From Promethearchaeia archaeon (GTDB taxonomy: Archaea; Asgardarchaeota; Lokiarchaeia; Sigyniarchaeales; SOKP01), in contig JAHQWJ010000120.1 of the NCBI GenBank assembly GCA_029856125.1, positions 62,001 through 126,000 of the forward strand: 64,000 bases of DNA. Direction: 5' to 3'. Positions 43,629-53,801 of the stretch are shown here, piece after piece. The notes below the pieces were generated by a model. That model did no database searches and had not been told where the DNA came from. It saw only the letters and a program-made list of their open reading frames with translations. Position numbers and translations under genes: made by a program. The number at the start of each line of letters is the position of its first letter. Within the stretch, counting starts at the first letter, position 1.

Positions 43629-44930
43629 CTACCGGCTTCGATTTTTAATAGAAAAATTGCGTTCCCTTTTTAAAATTAATACTTGACAACCGACGGCAAT
43701 TATTATTATTGACATCAATATTGCGAAGGGCATACCAGGTATAGCTCCACCATTTCCAGTTGAAAATTGAAGGATATAGTTTTGTATAAGATCACGATAA
43801 TAATAATCGTAAGCTCCAGAAAGTGACCCAGTAAAAGCTGCTACTAAGTTATATTCTGGAACAATAAAGATAACTTGTCCATATGCTCCAGATGCATGAT
43901 AACCCATGTGTATATCACCTCCAGTGTTAATCGAATCATTAGTATAAAACAAATAACCATAATTAAAATAGTTGGTTGGGGGTGAATAGACCCATCTTCC
44001 AGGAGTTTTAAACGATGTAGCTTCTCTTACCCAATCTGAAGGTATTAGTTGGGTTCCATTCCAATTACCCTCATTTAGGCATAATATTCCTAATTTTGCT
44101 TGTACTTGCGGTGAACATTCAAATCCATATCCTCCAAAGCTAACACCATTATTATCTTCCCACCAATTCCAATCTTCTTCTGTGATTCCCATATGGTCAA
44201 ACAAATGTTCCTGTGCAAAATCAGCTAAGCTTTGACCCGTTACGTTACTGATTATCCCTGATAAGAGATTAGGTCCATCATTACTATACGCAAAACCTCC
44301 AGATTCTCCAGGAGTAAACACCAATGGTAAATCGTCAAGAGGCCATTCAATACAATCAACATTTGCTGTAGAACTACCAGGATAAGCGTAATTAAATGAA
44401 CCAATAAATCCAGCATTCATAGTTAACAATTGCTCTATCGTTATATTCTTCTTTTGCTCACTATCGGTAAAACTAGGACTCCAAATATTAGCAAAGAATT
44501 CATAGAGCGTCTGACTTATATTACTTAAATATTCTTCTTCGATAGCAATCCCAATTAAAAGGGCTGTTAAGCTTTTAGTTACTGAATATTGAGCATGGAG
44601 GGTTGAACCTCCAAAATATGTCTTTGTATCTCGAATTTGTGAATCATATAGATATTTTTCTGTCAAAAGATACCCGTTGCGTACAATGATAACGCTCTGG
44701 ACATTTTGACTTCCTGTTTCTATATAATCAAACATACTGGAAATCGAATTGGAATCTAATCCTTGTTGTTCGGGACTTACCTCAGTCCATTCATATGTTG
44801 GCCAATAAACTTCTCCATTACTGCCTTGCACCAATATAGGTAGAAATGAAAATGAAAAAGCAATTGCTACTAAAGAGATTACGGTATACTTGAATAGAAA
44901 TCTTCTCATAATTGACACACAAAAGTTCAT
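43629..44930 (-). CDS. Membrane-anchored serine hydrolase, class C beta-lactamase family
   Basis: 433 residues. An N-terminal signal segment (FLFKYTVISLVAIAFSFSFLPILV) leads to an exported domain with the SxxK motif S116-V-T-K119, the Y215-S-N217 motif and a late HASGAYGQ segment replacing KTG, all typical of DD-peptidase/esterase-type class C relatives. Near the end, AIPGMPFAILMSIIIIAVGCQVL plus a basic tail forms a C-terminal membrane anchor that matches the ending of the peptide-binding protein at 51440. An extracellular esterase, amidase or peptidase is likely; true beta-lactam cleavage is not implied. A second ATG at 44909 would give a shorter signal peptide. Confidence 0.87.
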   Translation of the reverse strand: MNFCVSIMRRFLFKYTVISLVAIAFSFSFLPILVQGSNGEVYWPTYEWTEVSPEQQGLDSNSISSMFDYIETGSQNVQSVIIVRNGYLLTEKYLYDSQIRDTKTYFGGSTLHAQYSVTKSLTALLIGIAIEEEYLSNISQTLYEFFANIWSPSFTDSEQKKNITIEQLLTMNAGFIGSFNYAYPGSSTANVDCIEWPLDDLPLVFTPGESGGFAYSNDGPNLLSGIISNVTGQSLADFAQEHLFDHMGITEEDWNWWEDNNGVSFGGYGFECSPQVQAKLGILCLNEGNWNGTQLIPSDWVREATSFKTPGRWVYSPPTNYFNYGYLFYTNDSINTGGDIHMGYHASGAYGQVIFIVPEYNLVAAFTGSLSGAYDYYYRDLIQNYILQFSTGNGGAIPGMPFAILMSIIIIAVGCQVLILKRERNFSIKNRSR

Positions 44931-45018
44931 TTTATAGTTTAAGTAAATTTAATTTCTTTTTATTATTAATCTCATAATTCGGAAGATCTAAATATGTAAT
45001 ATAAAAACTTCATAATTA

Positions 45019-46479
45019 TTAAAAAACAAAATCATGAGTATCTCTTAGTACTTCCTCGTTCACACACCAAATAAAATGCCCTTCTTCAACTTCTATCTTA
45101 TGAGGAGCATCCCGTGTGCACAATTCATTATATGACTCAGTGTAACACCTGGGATGAAAACTACAACCCGAAGGTGGCGCAATTGGACTTGGAACCTCAC
45201 CCGAAAGAACAAAAGTAATTTCTTGATCCTCTCCACTAACTTCAGATCGACTTGCTAGTAAGGCTTTTGTATAAGGGTGAGTAGGATTTGAGAATATCTG
45301 ATTTTTATTGCCTATTTCAACTATTTTACCAAGATACATTACGGCGATTCTATCTGCTATATGATGAACGACAGATAAATCATGTGTGATAAAAAGAAAA
45401 CCGTAGTTGTATGTTTTTTGTAAATCTCTTAGAAGATTAAGGATTTGAGCTTGAACAGATACATCAAGGGCGGATGTAGGTTCGTCTAATATAATTAGTT
45501 CTGGATTACAAGCTAGTGCTCTAGCAATGATTATTCTTTGTTTTTGTCCCCCTGAGAATTCGTGAGGATATCTATCCAAATGCTCCTTCTTTAGTGAAAC
45601 TTCCTCCAAAAGTTTTAATACGTGCCTTCTAAGTTTAATCCTATTAGTTATCCCTAGTATGTTCTTAAGTGGTTCTGCAATGATATCTACTACTTTTAAT
45701 TGAGGATTTAATGAAGCGTCCGGGTCTTGGAATACCATTTGAACACTTTTTCTTATTATACGCGAATAATCTTTTGGTAAGAGTTCTTCTTTTAATAATA
45801 ATTTACCTGATGTTTTCTCGATTAATCCTAAAATTGCCAAAGCTACTGTCGTTTTTCCACAACCGCTTTCTCCAACTAATCCAACAGTTTCACCTGCTTT
45901 TATACTAAAGGAAACACCATCTACTGCTTTAACAGCTCCTATTTGTCTTCTTAAAATGCCTTTAAGAAGAGGATAATGAACTTTTAAATCTTCAACATCT
46001 AATAGGGCTTGACCTTTTTCAAGAGCTTTCATTTCTTCTATATCATATTGAGGGATTGTTCTATATGAAAGCTTTTTAAGAATTATTGATGCAACGATGG
46101 AAATAGCCACAGCATATACCAGATGAACAAAAAAATAATAAAAAATACCTATGGGATCTATAAGAAAATTTATTGTAATGTAAATCAATCCCGGAAAAAT
46201 AGCTATTAAAGCAATATAGTTAGTTAACTCATAAACTAATTGGATTTTGCTCCCGTATTTTGTAGCAAATACGGTGAGTCCTATTATAATTAGAATACCT
46301 ATAATATATTGTGAAAAATAAATCCCTACTATTTCAGATAAACTAGAACTAGTTAGAAATAGGAATCCGTTTCCTAAGACGTTTAAACTAAGAATGATAA
46401 AAATTACCATCTCAATTAAAAAGGCAATTATAAAAGTTATTTTAATCCAAGGTTTAATTCTGATGTTTTTAAAAACCAT
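45019..46479 (-). CDS. Opp/Dpp-type ABC ATPase (OppF-like) with N-terminal membrane domain
   Basis: 486 residues. The first 150 hold about five hydrophobic helices, which ordinary OppF lacks. The ATPase starts near 158: Walker [10 protein letters not shown], signature FSGGQKQR, Walker [13 protein letters not shown], switch His in ITHD. The C-terminal oligopeptide-transporter extension has the cysteines CSFHPRC, C and WC that hold a [4Fe-4S] cluster in DppD/DppF-type proteins. It energises peptide uptake with the OppD-like neighbour. Last gene of a five-gene minus-strand operon, 24 bases after the previous one. A paralogue of the same design is at 59787. Confidence 0.92.
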   Translation of the reverse strand: MVFKNIRIKPWIKITFIIAFLIEMVIFIILSLNVLGNGFLFLTSSSLSEIVGIYFSQYIIGILIIIGLTVFATKYGSKIQLVYELTNYIALIAIFPGLIYITINFLIDPIGIFYYFFVHLVYAVAISIVASIILKKLSYRTIPQYDIEEMKALEKGQALLDVEDLKVHYPLLKGILRRQIGAVKAVDGVSFSIKAGETVGLVGESGCGKTTVALAILGLIEKTSGKLLLKEELLPKDYSRIIRKSVQMVFQDPDASLNPQLKVVDIIAEPLKNILGITNRIKLRRHVLKLLEEVSLKKEHLDRYPHEFSGGQKQRIIIARALACNPELIILDEPTSALDVSVQAQILNLLRDLQKTYNYGFLFITHDLSVVHHIADRIAVMYLGKIVEIGNKNQIFSNPTHPYTKALLASRSEVSGEDQEITFVLSGEVPSPIAPPSGCSFHPRCYTESYNELCTRDAPHKIEVEEGHFIWCVNEEVLRDTHDFVF

Positions 46480-46503
46480 ACTTTATCACATTTCTATACT
46501 TCA

Positions 46504-48414
46504 TCATTTTTCTATAAGCTCTTTAAATTCGGGATCATATAGATGACAAGCCACAAAATAATCTGGGTTAACTTCTATATTTTTTGGTATTAATGAATCG
46601 CACACTTCAAATCTATAAGGGCATCGGGGATGGAATCGACAACCTGATGGAGGATATATTAAATTAGGAACCGTTCCACTGATGACTTCTAATTTTTCTT
46701 TCTCTTCTCTAACTTTTGGAATGGATTTCAGGAGAGCTTTAGTATATGGATGATATGGCGAACTGAATAGGGCTTTTCTTGTTCCATATTCCGCAATATA
46801 ACCACTATACATCACCGCGACTTTATCACTCACCTTTGAAATAATTCCTAAATCGTGTGTAATAAACAAAATTGAAGTTTCATATTTCCTCAATAAATCC
46901 TTCATAAGTTTTAGTATTTGGTTCTGAATAGTTACATCCAAAGCAGTTGTAGGTTCGTCTGCTATCAATAAACTCGGATTGCAAGCAAGAGCCATAGCGA
47001 TCTGGACTCTCTGTCTCATACCTCCACTTAATTCGTGAGGATAAAGGTCGTAAATGCTTTCAGCATTAGGAATATTTAAATCTCTTAACATGTTTATGGC
47101 CCAATCACGAGCAATTCCAAATATGCTCTTATTAGGATTTTTTAATGCTTCTAGGGTCAATTCTTCCTCCATATTCAGAAGATAAACTTCAGTTATCTGT
47201 TTTCCTATTTTAAAAACGGGATTTAAGGAAAGTAGAGGATCTTGAAAAATCATCGTTATCTCTTTTCCACGAAATTTTAACATTTCGTCCTCATTTTTTT
47301 TTAGTAAATCCTCTCCCTTGTAAAAAACCTGACCCGCTTCAATTACGCCAGGATCTCTAATGATTTGAAGAATTGATAATGCTGTGACTGTTTTTCCACA
47401 ACCAGTTTCCCCTACTAAACCTAGTACTTCACCTTTCTTTATTTCAAAAGATATTTTCTCTAAAGCTCTTACTACGCCTTCTTCCGTGTAGAAATAAGTT
47501 TTCAGATCTTCGACTTCCAAAACGATATCCTTCAACTTATCTATGCGATCTTCTTCCTTTTTTTTAATCGCCGTTTGAAGTTTATATTTGCTTATTTCCC
47601 CACTTTCAGGTAAATATTTATATTTTGCAAAATAAAAAAATGAAATAAGATAAATTCCAATGCTTATGATTATTTGGACCCGAATATCTAAGAATAAGCT
47701 GCCAAAATCGAAAAGATTACCTAAATATGCTGTAAAAAGAAAGATAAGTAAGGACCATAAAAAGTATGTAATAAAACCACTAACGGTAAATACTTTTTTT
47801 AACACAGATCTAACAATTCTAGTTTCTCTATTTCTCACTCTATTCAGAATATAAGTTAAAATAATGCAAAAAGATACGATTACAAATTGATTAATAAAAC
47901 TAAGATAGAAAATATCGTTAAAATTTTTTGGTGAAAGGAGTAGTGAAATGTAGGCAATATCAAGAGGTTCGATGAATAATGAGATGTTAAGTATGTCTAA
48001 TAGATCAATAGAAAAAAACAAGAAAGACAGAATTAAACATGAAATTACATATATTTTGGTCCATTTCTTAAACCAGTCGCTAATTTTTTGTTCTTTTCTT
48101 GATGCAAACGATATATATAATAGAGCAAATATAAGGACTTCTAAACCCCAAAGAACAGCATCTTTATACAATGCAGCAAAAACGATATGAAAACCTTCTA
48201 ATATTTGAAAGAGAATCTTAATCCCAAATATTATTCCAAAACAAATCAAAGAACTAAATCCTACACTTGTGCTAAAAGTTTTAACTTCAATTCTAGACTC
48301 TCTTGGAGTAAGTCTAAAAATAATATAAAAACTTACAATTAGTAGTACTAGTAGAAATAAACTTTCTAAAAAAGCCATTATCGGATTGAGAAAAACAATT
48401 ATCTGCAATATCAT
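46504..48414 (-). CDS. Opp/Dpp-type ABC ATPase (OppD-like) with N-terminal membrane domain
   Basis: 636 residues, nearly twice the length of usual OppD. About eight hydrophobic helices fill residues 1-270; the ATPase begins near 300 with KTYFYTEEGVVRALEKISF, Walker A GETGCGKT, signature LSGGMRQR, Walker B LLIADEPTTALD, and ends with the peptide-transporter extension containing CRFHPRC and further Cys. The Q-loop (IFQDPLLSLNP) and ITHDLG switch are normal, so it should hydrolyse ATP. The added membrane part is not an OppB/C permease: no EAA loop is visible. Paralogue at 61557. Confidence 0.92.
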   Translation of the reverse strand: MILQIIVFLNPIMAFLESLFLLVLLIVSFYIIFRLTPRESRIEVKTFSTSVGFSSLICFGIIFGIKILFQILEGFHIVFAALYKDAVLWGLEVLIFALLYISFASRKEQKISDWFKKWTKIYVISCLILSFLFFSIDLLDILNISLFIEPLDIAYISLLLSPKNFNDIFYLSFINQFVIVSFCIILTYILNRVRNRETRIVRSVLKKVFTVSGFITYFLWSLLIFLFTAYLGNLFDFGSLFLDIRVQIIISIGIYLISFFYFAKYKYLPESGEISKYKLQTAIKKKEEDRIDKLKDIVLEVEDLKTYFYTEEGVVRALEKISFEIKKGEVLGLVGETGCGKTVTALSILQIIRDPGVIEAGQVFYKGEDLLKKNEDEMLKFRGKEITMIFQDPLLSLNPVFKIGKQITEVYLLNMEEELTLEALKNPNKSIFGIARDWAINMLRDLNIPNAESIYDLYPHELSGGMRQRVQIAMALACNPSLLIADEPTTALDVTIQNQILKLMKDLLRKYETSILFITHDLGIISKVSDKVAVMYSGYIAEYGTRKALFSSPYHPYTKALLKSIPKVREEKEKLEVISGTVPNLIYPPSGCRFHPRCPYRFEVCDSLIPKNIEVNPDYFVACHLYDPEFKELIEK

Positions 48415-48431
48415 TTTTTATCCTTATCTTA

Positions 48432-49412
48432 TTATATTTTTAATCTAGGATCAATAGCATCTCTTAAGCCATCACCAATTAACAATGCTGCAATAGCAAA
48501 AAGCGCCGTGCTTAAACCGGGAATTAAAAAAGCAAAGAAATTATCTTCATAAATATTTCCCCAGTCAATATCTTGTCCCCAGTTTGGAATTTGTGAGGTG
48601 GTTAGGCCGAGAAATGCAATCGCGGCTATTCCCAACATGGTAATTGCCATCTGTCCAAAAAAGGTTAAAATCATAGGCGGCAAGGCGTTTGGAAGAATGT
48701 GTGAAAACATTACTTTGAATTTTAATGCTCCTCCAGTTTTTGCAGCCTTAACGTACAACATTTCTTTTATTTGCAAAACTAAAGATCTCATAAATCTTAA
48801 ATTGCCCGCAATTGCGAAGGCTCCATAGATTATTAAGATATCCATCATGTTCAAACCAAAAGTCTGCGTTAAAATTAAAACTATTACTAAAGTCGGTACT
48901 GAATATATTAGATCTACACCTCGCATAAAAACATAGTCTACTTTACCTCCAAAATATGCTGAGATAACTCCAAGTACTAATCCCCCAGCAACCGCAATTC
49001 CAGTAGGTATTACTGCCATAAATAATGAAGTTCGAGCGCCCCAAAGCATTCTTGCTAGAACATCATAGCCATTATTAGTAGTTCCTAATGGATGCGATAA
49101 ACTTGGAAGCTCATAAGGAACACCCGGAATCGATGGAGGTACTAGAGTTTGAAGAGAATATCTTGTTAACCATGGAGTAAATATGCCCATGAAAATAAAA
49201 CTTAAAATAATAAATGAACCGACTATTGTCAAATGAGTAAGTAAATGACGGAAGAACCTTCTTTTAGATCTTATTTTCTCAATTTCATACTCTTGTTCCG
49301 TGAATTCAGGAACTCTCCAACCAGGAAGTAGATAGAATTTAATTAATGATGTAAACTTTGGTTTATTTTGTTTTGTTGTATTCATAGCAATTTCTTCTTC
49401 TATTTTACTCAA
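48432..49412 (-). CDS. Peptide ABC transporter permease (OppC-like)
   Basis: 326 residues. A cytoplasmic start is followed by one helix, an external loop with LSHPLGTTNNGYDVLARMLWGARTS (the OppC-type signature), then five helices. The EAA coupling loop reads YVKAAKTGGALKFKVMFSHILPNALPP, and the end is the usual LLIGDGLRDAIDPRLK. It forms the channel together with the OppB-like protein upstream. Gap to the OppB gene is 35 bases, to the OppD gene 17. The partial gene at the window end (63497) is a paralogue. Confidence 0.93.
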   Translation of the reverse strand: MSKIEEEIAMNTTKQNKPKFTSLIKFYLLPGWRVPEFTEQEYEIEKIRSKRRFFRHLLTHLTIVGSFIILSFIFMGIFTPWLTRYSLQTLVPPSIPGVPYELPSLSHPLGTTNNGYDVLARMLWGARTSLFMAVIPTGIAVAGGLVLGVISAYFGGKVDYVFMRGVDLIYSVPTLVIVLILTQTFGLNMMDILIIYGAFAIAGNLRFMRSLVLQIKEMLYVKAAKTGGALKFKVMFSHILPNALPPMILTFFGQMAITMLGIAAIAFLGLTTSQIPNWGQDIDWGNIYEDNFFAFLIPGLSTALFAIAALLIGDGLRDAIDPRLKI

Positions 49413-49447
49413 AAATATTCACTCATGTTTTATTTTAAAGTTAATTT

Positions 49448-50674
49448 TCATGTATAGATAATCCTAGGATCAATGATAGTGTACAATACATCCGTAATCA
49501 AATTACTACTTAATAGGATTATTGTAGCAACCATTACACATCCATTTATTAATGGAATATTGCCGTTTATTATCGCAGAAAAGAAAATCCCACCAAAACC
49601 AGAATATCCATATATTATTTCAATAAATACTGATCCCAATAGAGAACTAGCAACTCCCCCTATAATAAGATTGCTTGTTGGAATTAATGCATTACGAAGT
49701 GCATGATTATTAATGATCTCTTTTTCACGAACTCCTTTAGCGCGAGCCGTTCTTATGTAATCCTGATCTAGCACTTCTAACATACTGGACCTTGTTAAAC
49801 GTGTAATACCCGCAAGACTTAGAAATGTCATCGAAATCGAAGGAAGCACTAAATGACCAATTGTATCCCAAAAATAGATAGGGTCATTGAATATAATACT
49901 ATCAAGAAGTCTAAACTTTGTCCCATATGTATTTATATAAATAATTATTGGTACAATTCCAATAATGCAAAGCAATGCTCCTGATAAAATTAAATACCAT
50001 CCTACTTGGTTCTTTTTCCTAAGTTTATTTCCGCGATAAATTAGGAGAACTCCTCCAATCATTAAAAAGAAAAACATCACCGCGACAAAGACACTACTTT
50101 GAGTTGGTATTATGTCTGGAAAAGACGGATTCAACGTAACACTATTAGAATTATAAATGTCAATATCAAATTCAAAAAAAGTTGCTTCATATATTATCCT
50201 ACCAAAGAAAAATTGGAGCATTATCGCGATCCAAAAACTAGGAAATCCCGCACCAACAACTGCTACAGATCTAATCAAAATATCTTTCCTCTTCTTCCTA
50301 TTTTTTGCAGATGTAGTCCCTAGTTTAACAGCAATAATAGGTGATATAATAATTGGAATAATCATTAACTCAAGCGTCCTTGGAAGAACTGTTATAATTA
50401 TGTCGTTAATCGACCAACCCTGGAATTGACCACTATAGGATTCCCCCCAATTACCTGTGAAAAAATCTCGAAGGTAATATGCATATTGAACATAAATTGG
50501 TTCATTTAAACCTAATCTTTCCATTTCATCGAAATAAATATTTATATCCCATCCAGTCATCATCGATTGTAAAGGATTAATAGCCATCGCATGCGATAAA
50601 AAAAAAGTGATTGTCAAGACAGCGATTAACATTGGAATCATAACGAGGATGCGTCTTACAATATATTTAAACAT
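49448..50674 (-). CDS. Peptide ABC transporter permease (OppB-like), enlarged
   Basis: 408 residues against about 310-340 in typical OppB. The start MFKYIVRRILVMIPMLIAVLTITFFL and the EAA loop DYIRTARAKGVREKEIINNHALRNALIP are standard, as is the ending. The extra length lies between about residues 180 and 260, where VAVMFFFLMIGGVLLIYRG and GWYLILSGALLCIIGIVPIIIYI add two hydrophobic helices. First permease gene of the operon. A small membrane protein gene is immediately upstream (35-base gap) on the same strand. Confidence 0.9.
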   Translation of the reverse strand: MFKYIVRRILVMIPMLIAVLTITFFLSHAMAINPLQSMMTGWDINIYFDEMERLGLNEPIYVQYAYYLRDFFTGNWGESYSGQFQGWSINDIIITVLPRTLELMIIPIIISPIIAVKLGTTSAKNRKKRKDILIRSVAVVGAGFPSFWIAIMLQFFFGRIIYEATFFEFDIDIYNSNSVTLNPSFPDIIPTQSSVFVAVMFFFLMIGGVLLIYRGNKLRKKNQVGWYLILSGALLCIIGIVPIIIYINTYGTKFRLLDSIIFNDPIYFWDTIGHLVLPSISMTFLSLAGITRLTRSSMLEVLDQDYIRTARAKGVREKEIINNHALRNALIPTSNLIIGGVASSLLGSVFIEIIYGYSGFGGIFFSAIINGNIPLINGCVMVATIILLSSNLITDVLYTIIDPRIIYT

Positions 50675-50709
50675 GTTAATAGATTTTTTAGCTATTTTAA
50701 TTCACCTCG

Positions 50710-51231
50710 TTAAATTTCACGTCGAGCTTTAACATATCTTTTCAAAAACATACCAGAAAGAGCTCCACTTATATTTATTCCAAATAAAATTAATAAATTG
50801 ATATACCCCTGGAAAGAAGCAAACTGAAGAATGAGTGGTTCAAAAGAAAATCCAAACATAATTAAATAAAAAAGGAAACCTTCAAAAACAATAAAAGGAA
50901 CTAACCATAAAGATGCCCTAATTCCATAATGCGCAATATCTTCTTTATAGGTTAACCAAAAGCAAATCGAATATAATAACAAACAATCAACGAAATACCA
51001 GCCTGAATAAACTGAGCTAATAAATAAAAATTCATAGGTCCAGAAAATTATCGATTTAACAGAGCTGGGTATATCTTCAAAGGAAAACCATTTCTCTCCT
51101 TCATCAAACATAAATATATTAACTATTATTCCAAAGTATGCAAGAAAAACAATGATATATGCAAAAGTAACTCTTCCTTGACGACCCCAATCTATTTTCC
51201 AACTTCCTTTATCCTTACTATTAACTGGCAT
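50710..51231 (-). CDS. Small membrane protein at the head of the peptide-transport operon
   Basis: 173 residues with four hydrophobic helices (about 22-45, 68-90, 103-125, 140-162), a basic start (KDKGSWKIDWGRQGR) and a basic tail (KRYVKARREI). I recognise no family. It is the first gene of the transporter operon, upstream of the permeases, and divergent from the binding-protein gene, so an accessory or assembly role in peptide uptake is a fair inference from position only. Confidence 0.65.
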   Translation of the reverse strand: MPVNSKDKGSWKIDWGRQGRVTFAYIIVFLAYFGIIVNIFMFDEGEKWFSFEDIPSSVKSIIFWTYEFLFISSVYSGWYFVDCLLLYSICFWLTYKEDIAHYGIRASLWLVPFIVFEGFLFYLIMFGFSFEPLILQFASFQGYINLLILFGINISGALSGMFLKRYVKARREI

Positions 51232-51323
51232 GTCGAGTTATCTATATTAAAAATCTTTCAACTTTAGCGTTATAGATAAAAAATTAATTTTGTATTTAAC
51301 AATTATGACTTATTATGTTCTTT

Positions 51324-51337
51324 TTTACATATGTAAT
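51324..51337. promoter_or_regulatory. Palindromic site TTTAC-ATAT-GTAAT
   Basis: One mismatch from TTTAC-N4-GTAAA, with a self-complementary centre. It lies in the divergent gap between the transporter operon (about 93 bases) and the binding-protein gene (about 103 bases). Confidence 0.45.
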
Positions 51338-51439
51338 TTTTTAAATTCTGTTTGATAGATTTAAATAGTTATAGGTGTAAGTACATGAATATATCATAAA
51401 ATCTAATAAAAACTAAATAATAAAAAAAAGGAAAATAAA

Positions 51440-53716
51440 ATGAAAAGAAATCATTTACGATTTTTCATACTTTTCATACTTGTTAGTTCTATGTTCTTTG
51501 GAATAAGTGCTATATCGGTTACTGCTGACTCCCGATTAAGGACAAGCGCTCTGGTTACAGCAGAAGATAATTGTACGATGATTGCCGTAACTGCAGGTAG
51601 TGAACATAAAGCTTGGGGACCCACAACCTGGGAATATAGTCTTGTATCATCTTGGATGGTTGGAGGGCAAGGTGGAAGTTCGAAAGGAGAGACTTTAGAG
51701 AAATTATGGGAGATTCGAAGTATACCAACTTACCCTTACACTGAATATAGGCCCGCTCTAGCTACAGGTTATACAATAGTAGATACATGGCCTGAGGAAG
51801 ATAATAGTTTTGGTTGGAAAAATAAAGGTGGTATCCGTGTTATGAATATTACTCTTAGGGAAAACGTCAGATTCCACGACGGTTCAGAATGGAATGCCAC
51901 GGTCGCTAAATGGAATATTGATCGCGCTTATGTACTGACAGGAAATTTAACTGGTACGGAAGGAGCAGGTCATAGTGATATTATGGGCCATATGACTTAT
52001 AAAGCCGGCTTAAACTACGAAGATTTCTATACTACTAGTTGGAATCATTCCTATACTTATAGCGATGATCCTGTTTACGGAATTCCTCAACCGCCTATGT
52101 ATTATGGTAAGGATAATGACCCTAATATGCCTTGGACTAATGTAAGTCGAACCTATATACAAGATGGGCACTTTCCAGTTATTAATAAAACCATTATAGT
52201 AAAAACTGCTGATCAAACAGCAAGTGGAACAGGTGGAACTCTTCAAGTAGAGTTCAATGATTTTGTAACGGATCTTAGATTAGTAGCTTGGTTCGCGATG
52301 ATCTCAATGGAACACTATAGCGATCTCAATGGAGTAGATTACTTTTTCGAGCAAATAAAGGATATCGGTGATTGGACGGGTAATGACCTTGCTTGTGGAA
52401 CCGGAGTCATGAAAGCTGTTGAGGTGGATAAAGTAAATAATATAATGAGAATGGAACGAAATAACGATTACTGGAACTTTACTGAAATGAGAGCTGCGGG
52501 TAAAATGATAGTTGAAAATGGTCTTATCTCATATATTCCTGGTGATACTGATGGACAATTAGTAACTACTGCATTGACATCTGGGGATGCTGATTTTTCC
52601 TATGACGGGCCTCCCTCTGGAATCCTCTTTGAGGATCAACTAAAAGCTTCACCCATTCTAAACTGGACGCCGTATTATCCACAACTTGACAATATAGAGC
52701 AATTGGACTTTATACAGCAAAATACAGATGAGACATTTAGAAAAGCCATATCTTTTGCGTTTAATTATACTGCATATTTCGCAAATGTCTTGACGGACAG
52801 ATCCTATCGTTGCGATAATTTAATGGGGGAGGCTAGCGTTTATCTCAATGATACTATTGTAGGACCTTATTATGACCTTACAACCGCGCGTAATGCCCTT
52901 CTTAATGACCCAACATATGGTTCTGTATTAGCTTATGAAGCAGGTATTGACGGAGGTAGTACTGATCAAGATTGGTTAGACTTTGCCGCCGCTGTCGACA
53001 CTTTAAATGCTACTTCAGAGGAACTGTTTACATTTAACTATCTTCACGATATTTATAATGTAGACTTTACGAGTTCGTTGGAAACTAGCCTTGCACATAT
53101 TGGAATGGTAATAAATAAATCTGGGCATACACCTGCTAATGAATATGGTGATTGGAAGACACTTAGTCTTTGGGGTATGTGGTATATAATGTTAAACCCC
53201 TTCGCTAGGCAAGACATGTATGATGGTGATTTAGAAGCCTTTTATGTAACATGGCCTATGCCTGTAACCGACTTGGGTTACTTAGATGCCTTTTATAGCT
53301 ATACATATCAATGGATGAATATTTCTGGTACTATGCAATGGGGTCTTATTCCAGATACTTGGAATTGGGGCCTTATTAATGATCCTGACCTTCAGATATT
53401 GTTACGTGCTTTATATTTCCAAAATGAAACTGGGAAATTTAAAACATATAGCGACATTCAAGAGAGAACTGCAACTGAAACATTCCCATCAATGTTTATC
53501 TCTCAAATTCAAGCAGCTATAGTGCTTAATAAAAAGTTTGAAATTGATTGGGATTCCTGGGGTGGTTGGTCCTTCTCTGAAATCATGATCGGTTATGGAT
53601 ACGAAGCAGGAGGAGTTGCTGTAGAAATACCTGGATTTCCATTATTTGCAATATTAGGCGTTGCCGGAATTTCTATATTTACTATTGGTATGAGAAAACG
53701 AAAGAAATTTAAATAA
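51440..53716 (+). CDS. Peptide-binding protein of an ABC transporter (OppA-like, SBP family 5)
   Basis: 758 residues. A signal peptide (residues 1-30, basic start then FFILFILVSSMFFGISAI) leads to a family 5 solute-binding domain: LRENVRFHDGSEWNATVAKWNIDRAY near 130, the central ACGTGVMKAVEVDKVNNIMRMERNNDYW, and RKAISFAFNYTAYFANVL. Near the end, EIPGFPLFAILGVAGISIF plus RKRKKFK is a membrane anchor, so it is held on the outer cell face rather than by a lipid. It supplies peptides to the divergent OppBCDF-type genes. The IPGFP ending recurs in the hydrolase at 43629. Confidence 0.92.
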   Translation: MKRNHLRFFILFILVSSMFFGISAISVTADSRLRTSALVTAEDNCTMIAVTAGSEHKAWGPTTWEYSLVSSWMVGGQGGSSKGETLEKLWEIRSIPTYPYTEYRPALATGYTIVDTWPEEDNSFGWKNKGGIRVMNITLRENVRFHDGSEWNATVAKWNIDRAYVLTGNLTGTEGAGHSDIMGHMTYKAGLNYEDFYTTSWNHSYTYSDDPVYGIPQPPMYYGKDNDPNMPWTNVSRTYIQDGHFPVINKTIIVKTADQTASGTGGTLQVEFNDFVTDLRLVAWFAMISMEHYSDLNGVDYFFEQIKDIGDWTGNDLACGTGVMKAVEVDKVNNIMRMERNNDYWNFTEMRAAGKMIVENGLISYIPGDTDGQLVTTALTSGDADFSYDGPPSGILFEDQLKASPILNWTPYYPQLDNIEQLDFIQQNTDETFRKAISFAFNYTAYFANVLTDRSYRCDNLMGEASVYLNDTIVGPYYDLTTARNALLNDPTYGSVLAYEAGIDGGSTDQDWLDFAAAVDTLNATSEELFTFNYLHDIYNVDFTSSLETSLAHIGMVINKSGHTPANEYGDWKTLSLWGMWYIMLNPFARQDMYDGDLEAFYVTWPMPVTDLGYLDAFYSYTYQWMNISGTMQWGLIPDTWNWGLINDPDLQILLRALYFQNETGKFKTYSDIQERTATETFPSMFISQIQAAIVLNKKFEIDWDSWGGWSFSEIMIGYGYEAGGVAVEIPGFPLFAILGVAGISIFTIGMRKRKKFK

Positions 53717-53732
53717 AAGAAATTAAATCTTA

Positions 53733-53742
53733 TTTTTTTTTT
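53733..53742 (+). terminator. Ten-T terminator
   Basis: Ten T about 16 bases after the binding-protein stop, in the gap to a convergent gene. Confidence 0.5.
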
Positions 53743-53801
53743 ACTTTATTTTTATATTACTTAGCTCAATATGTCGATAAGTTTTATTTTCCTAAAATCA
53801 A

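Noticed and set aside
43629..44930. Reading the serine hydrolase as an antibiotic-resistance beta-lactamase
   Set aside because: SxxK and YxN motifs are shared by esterases and peptidases of the same family, and the KTG motif is replaced; resistance is not supported.
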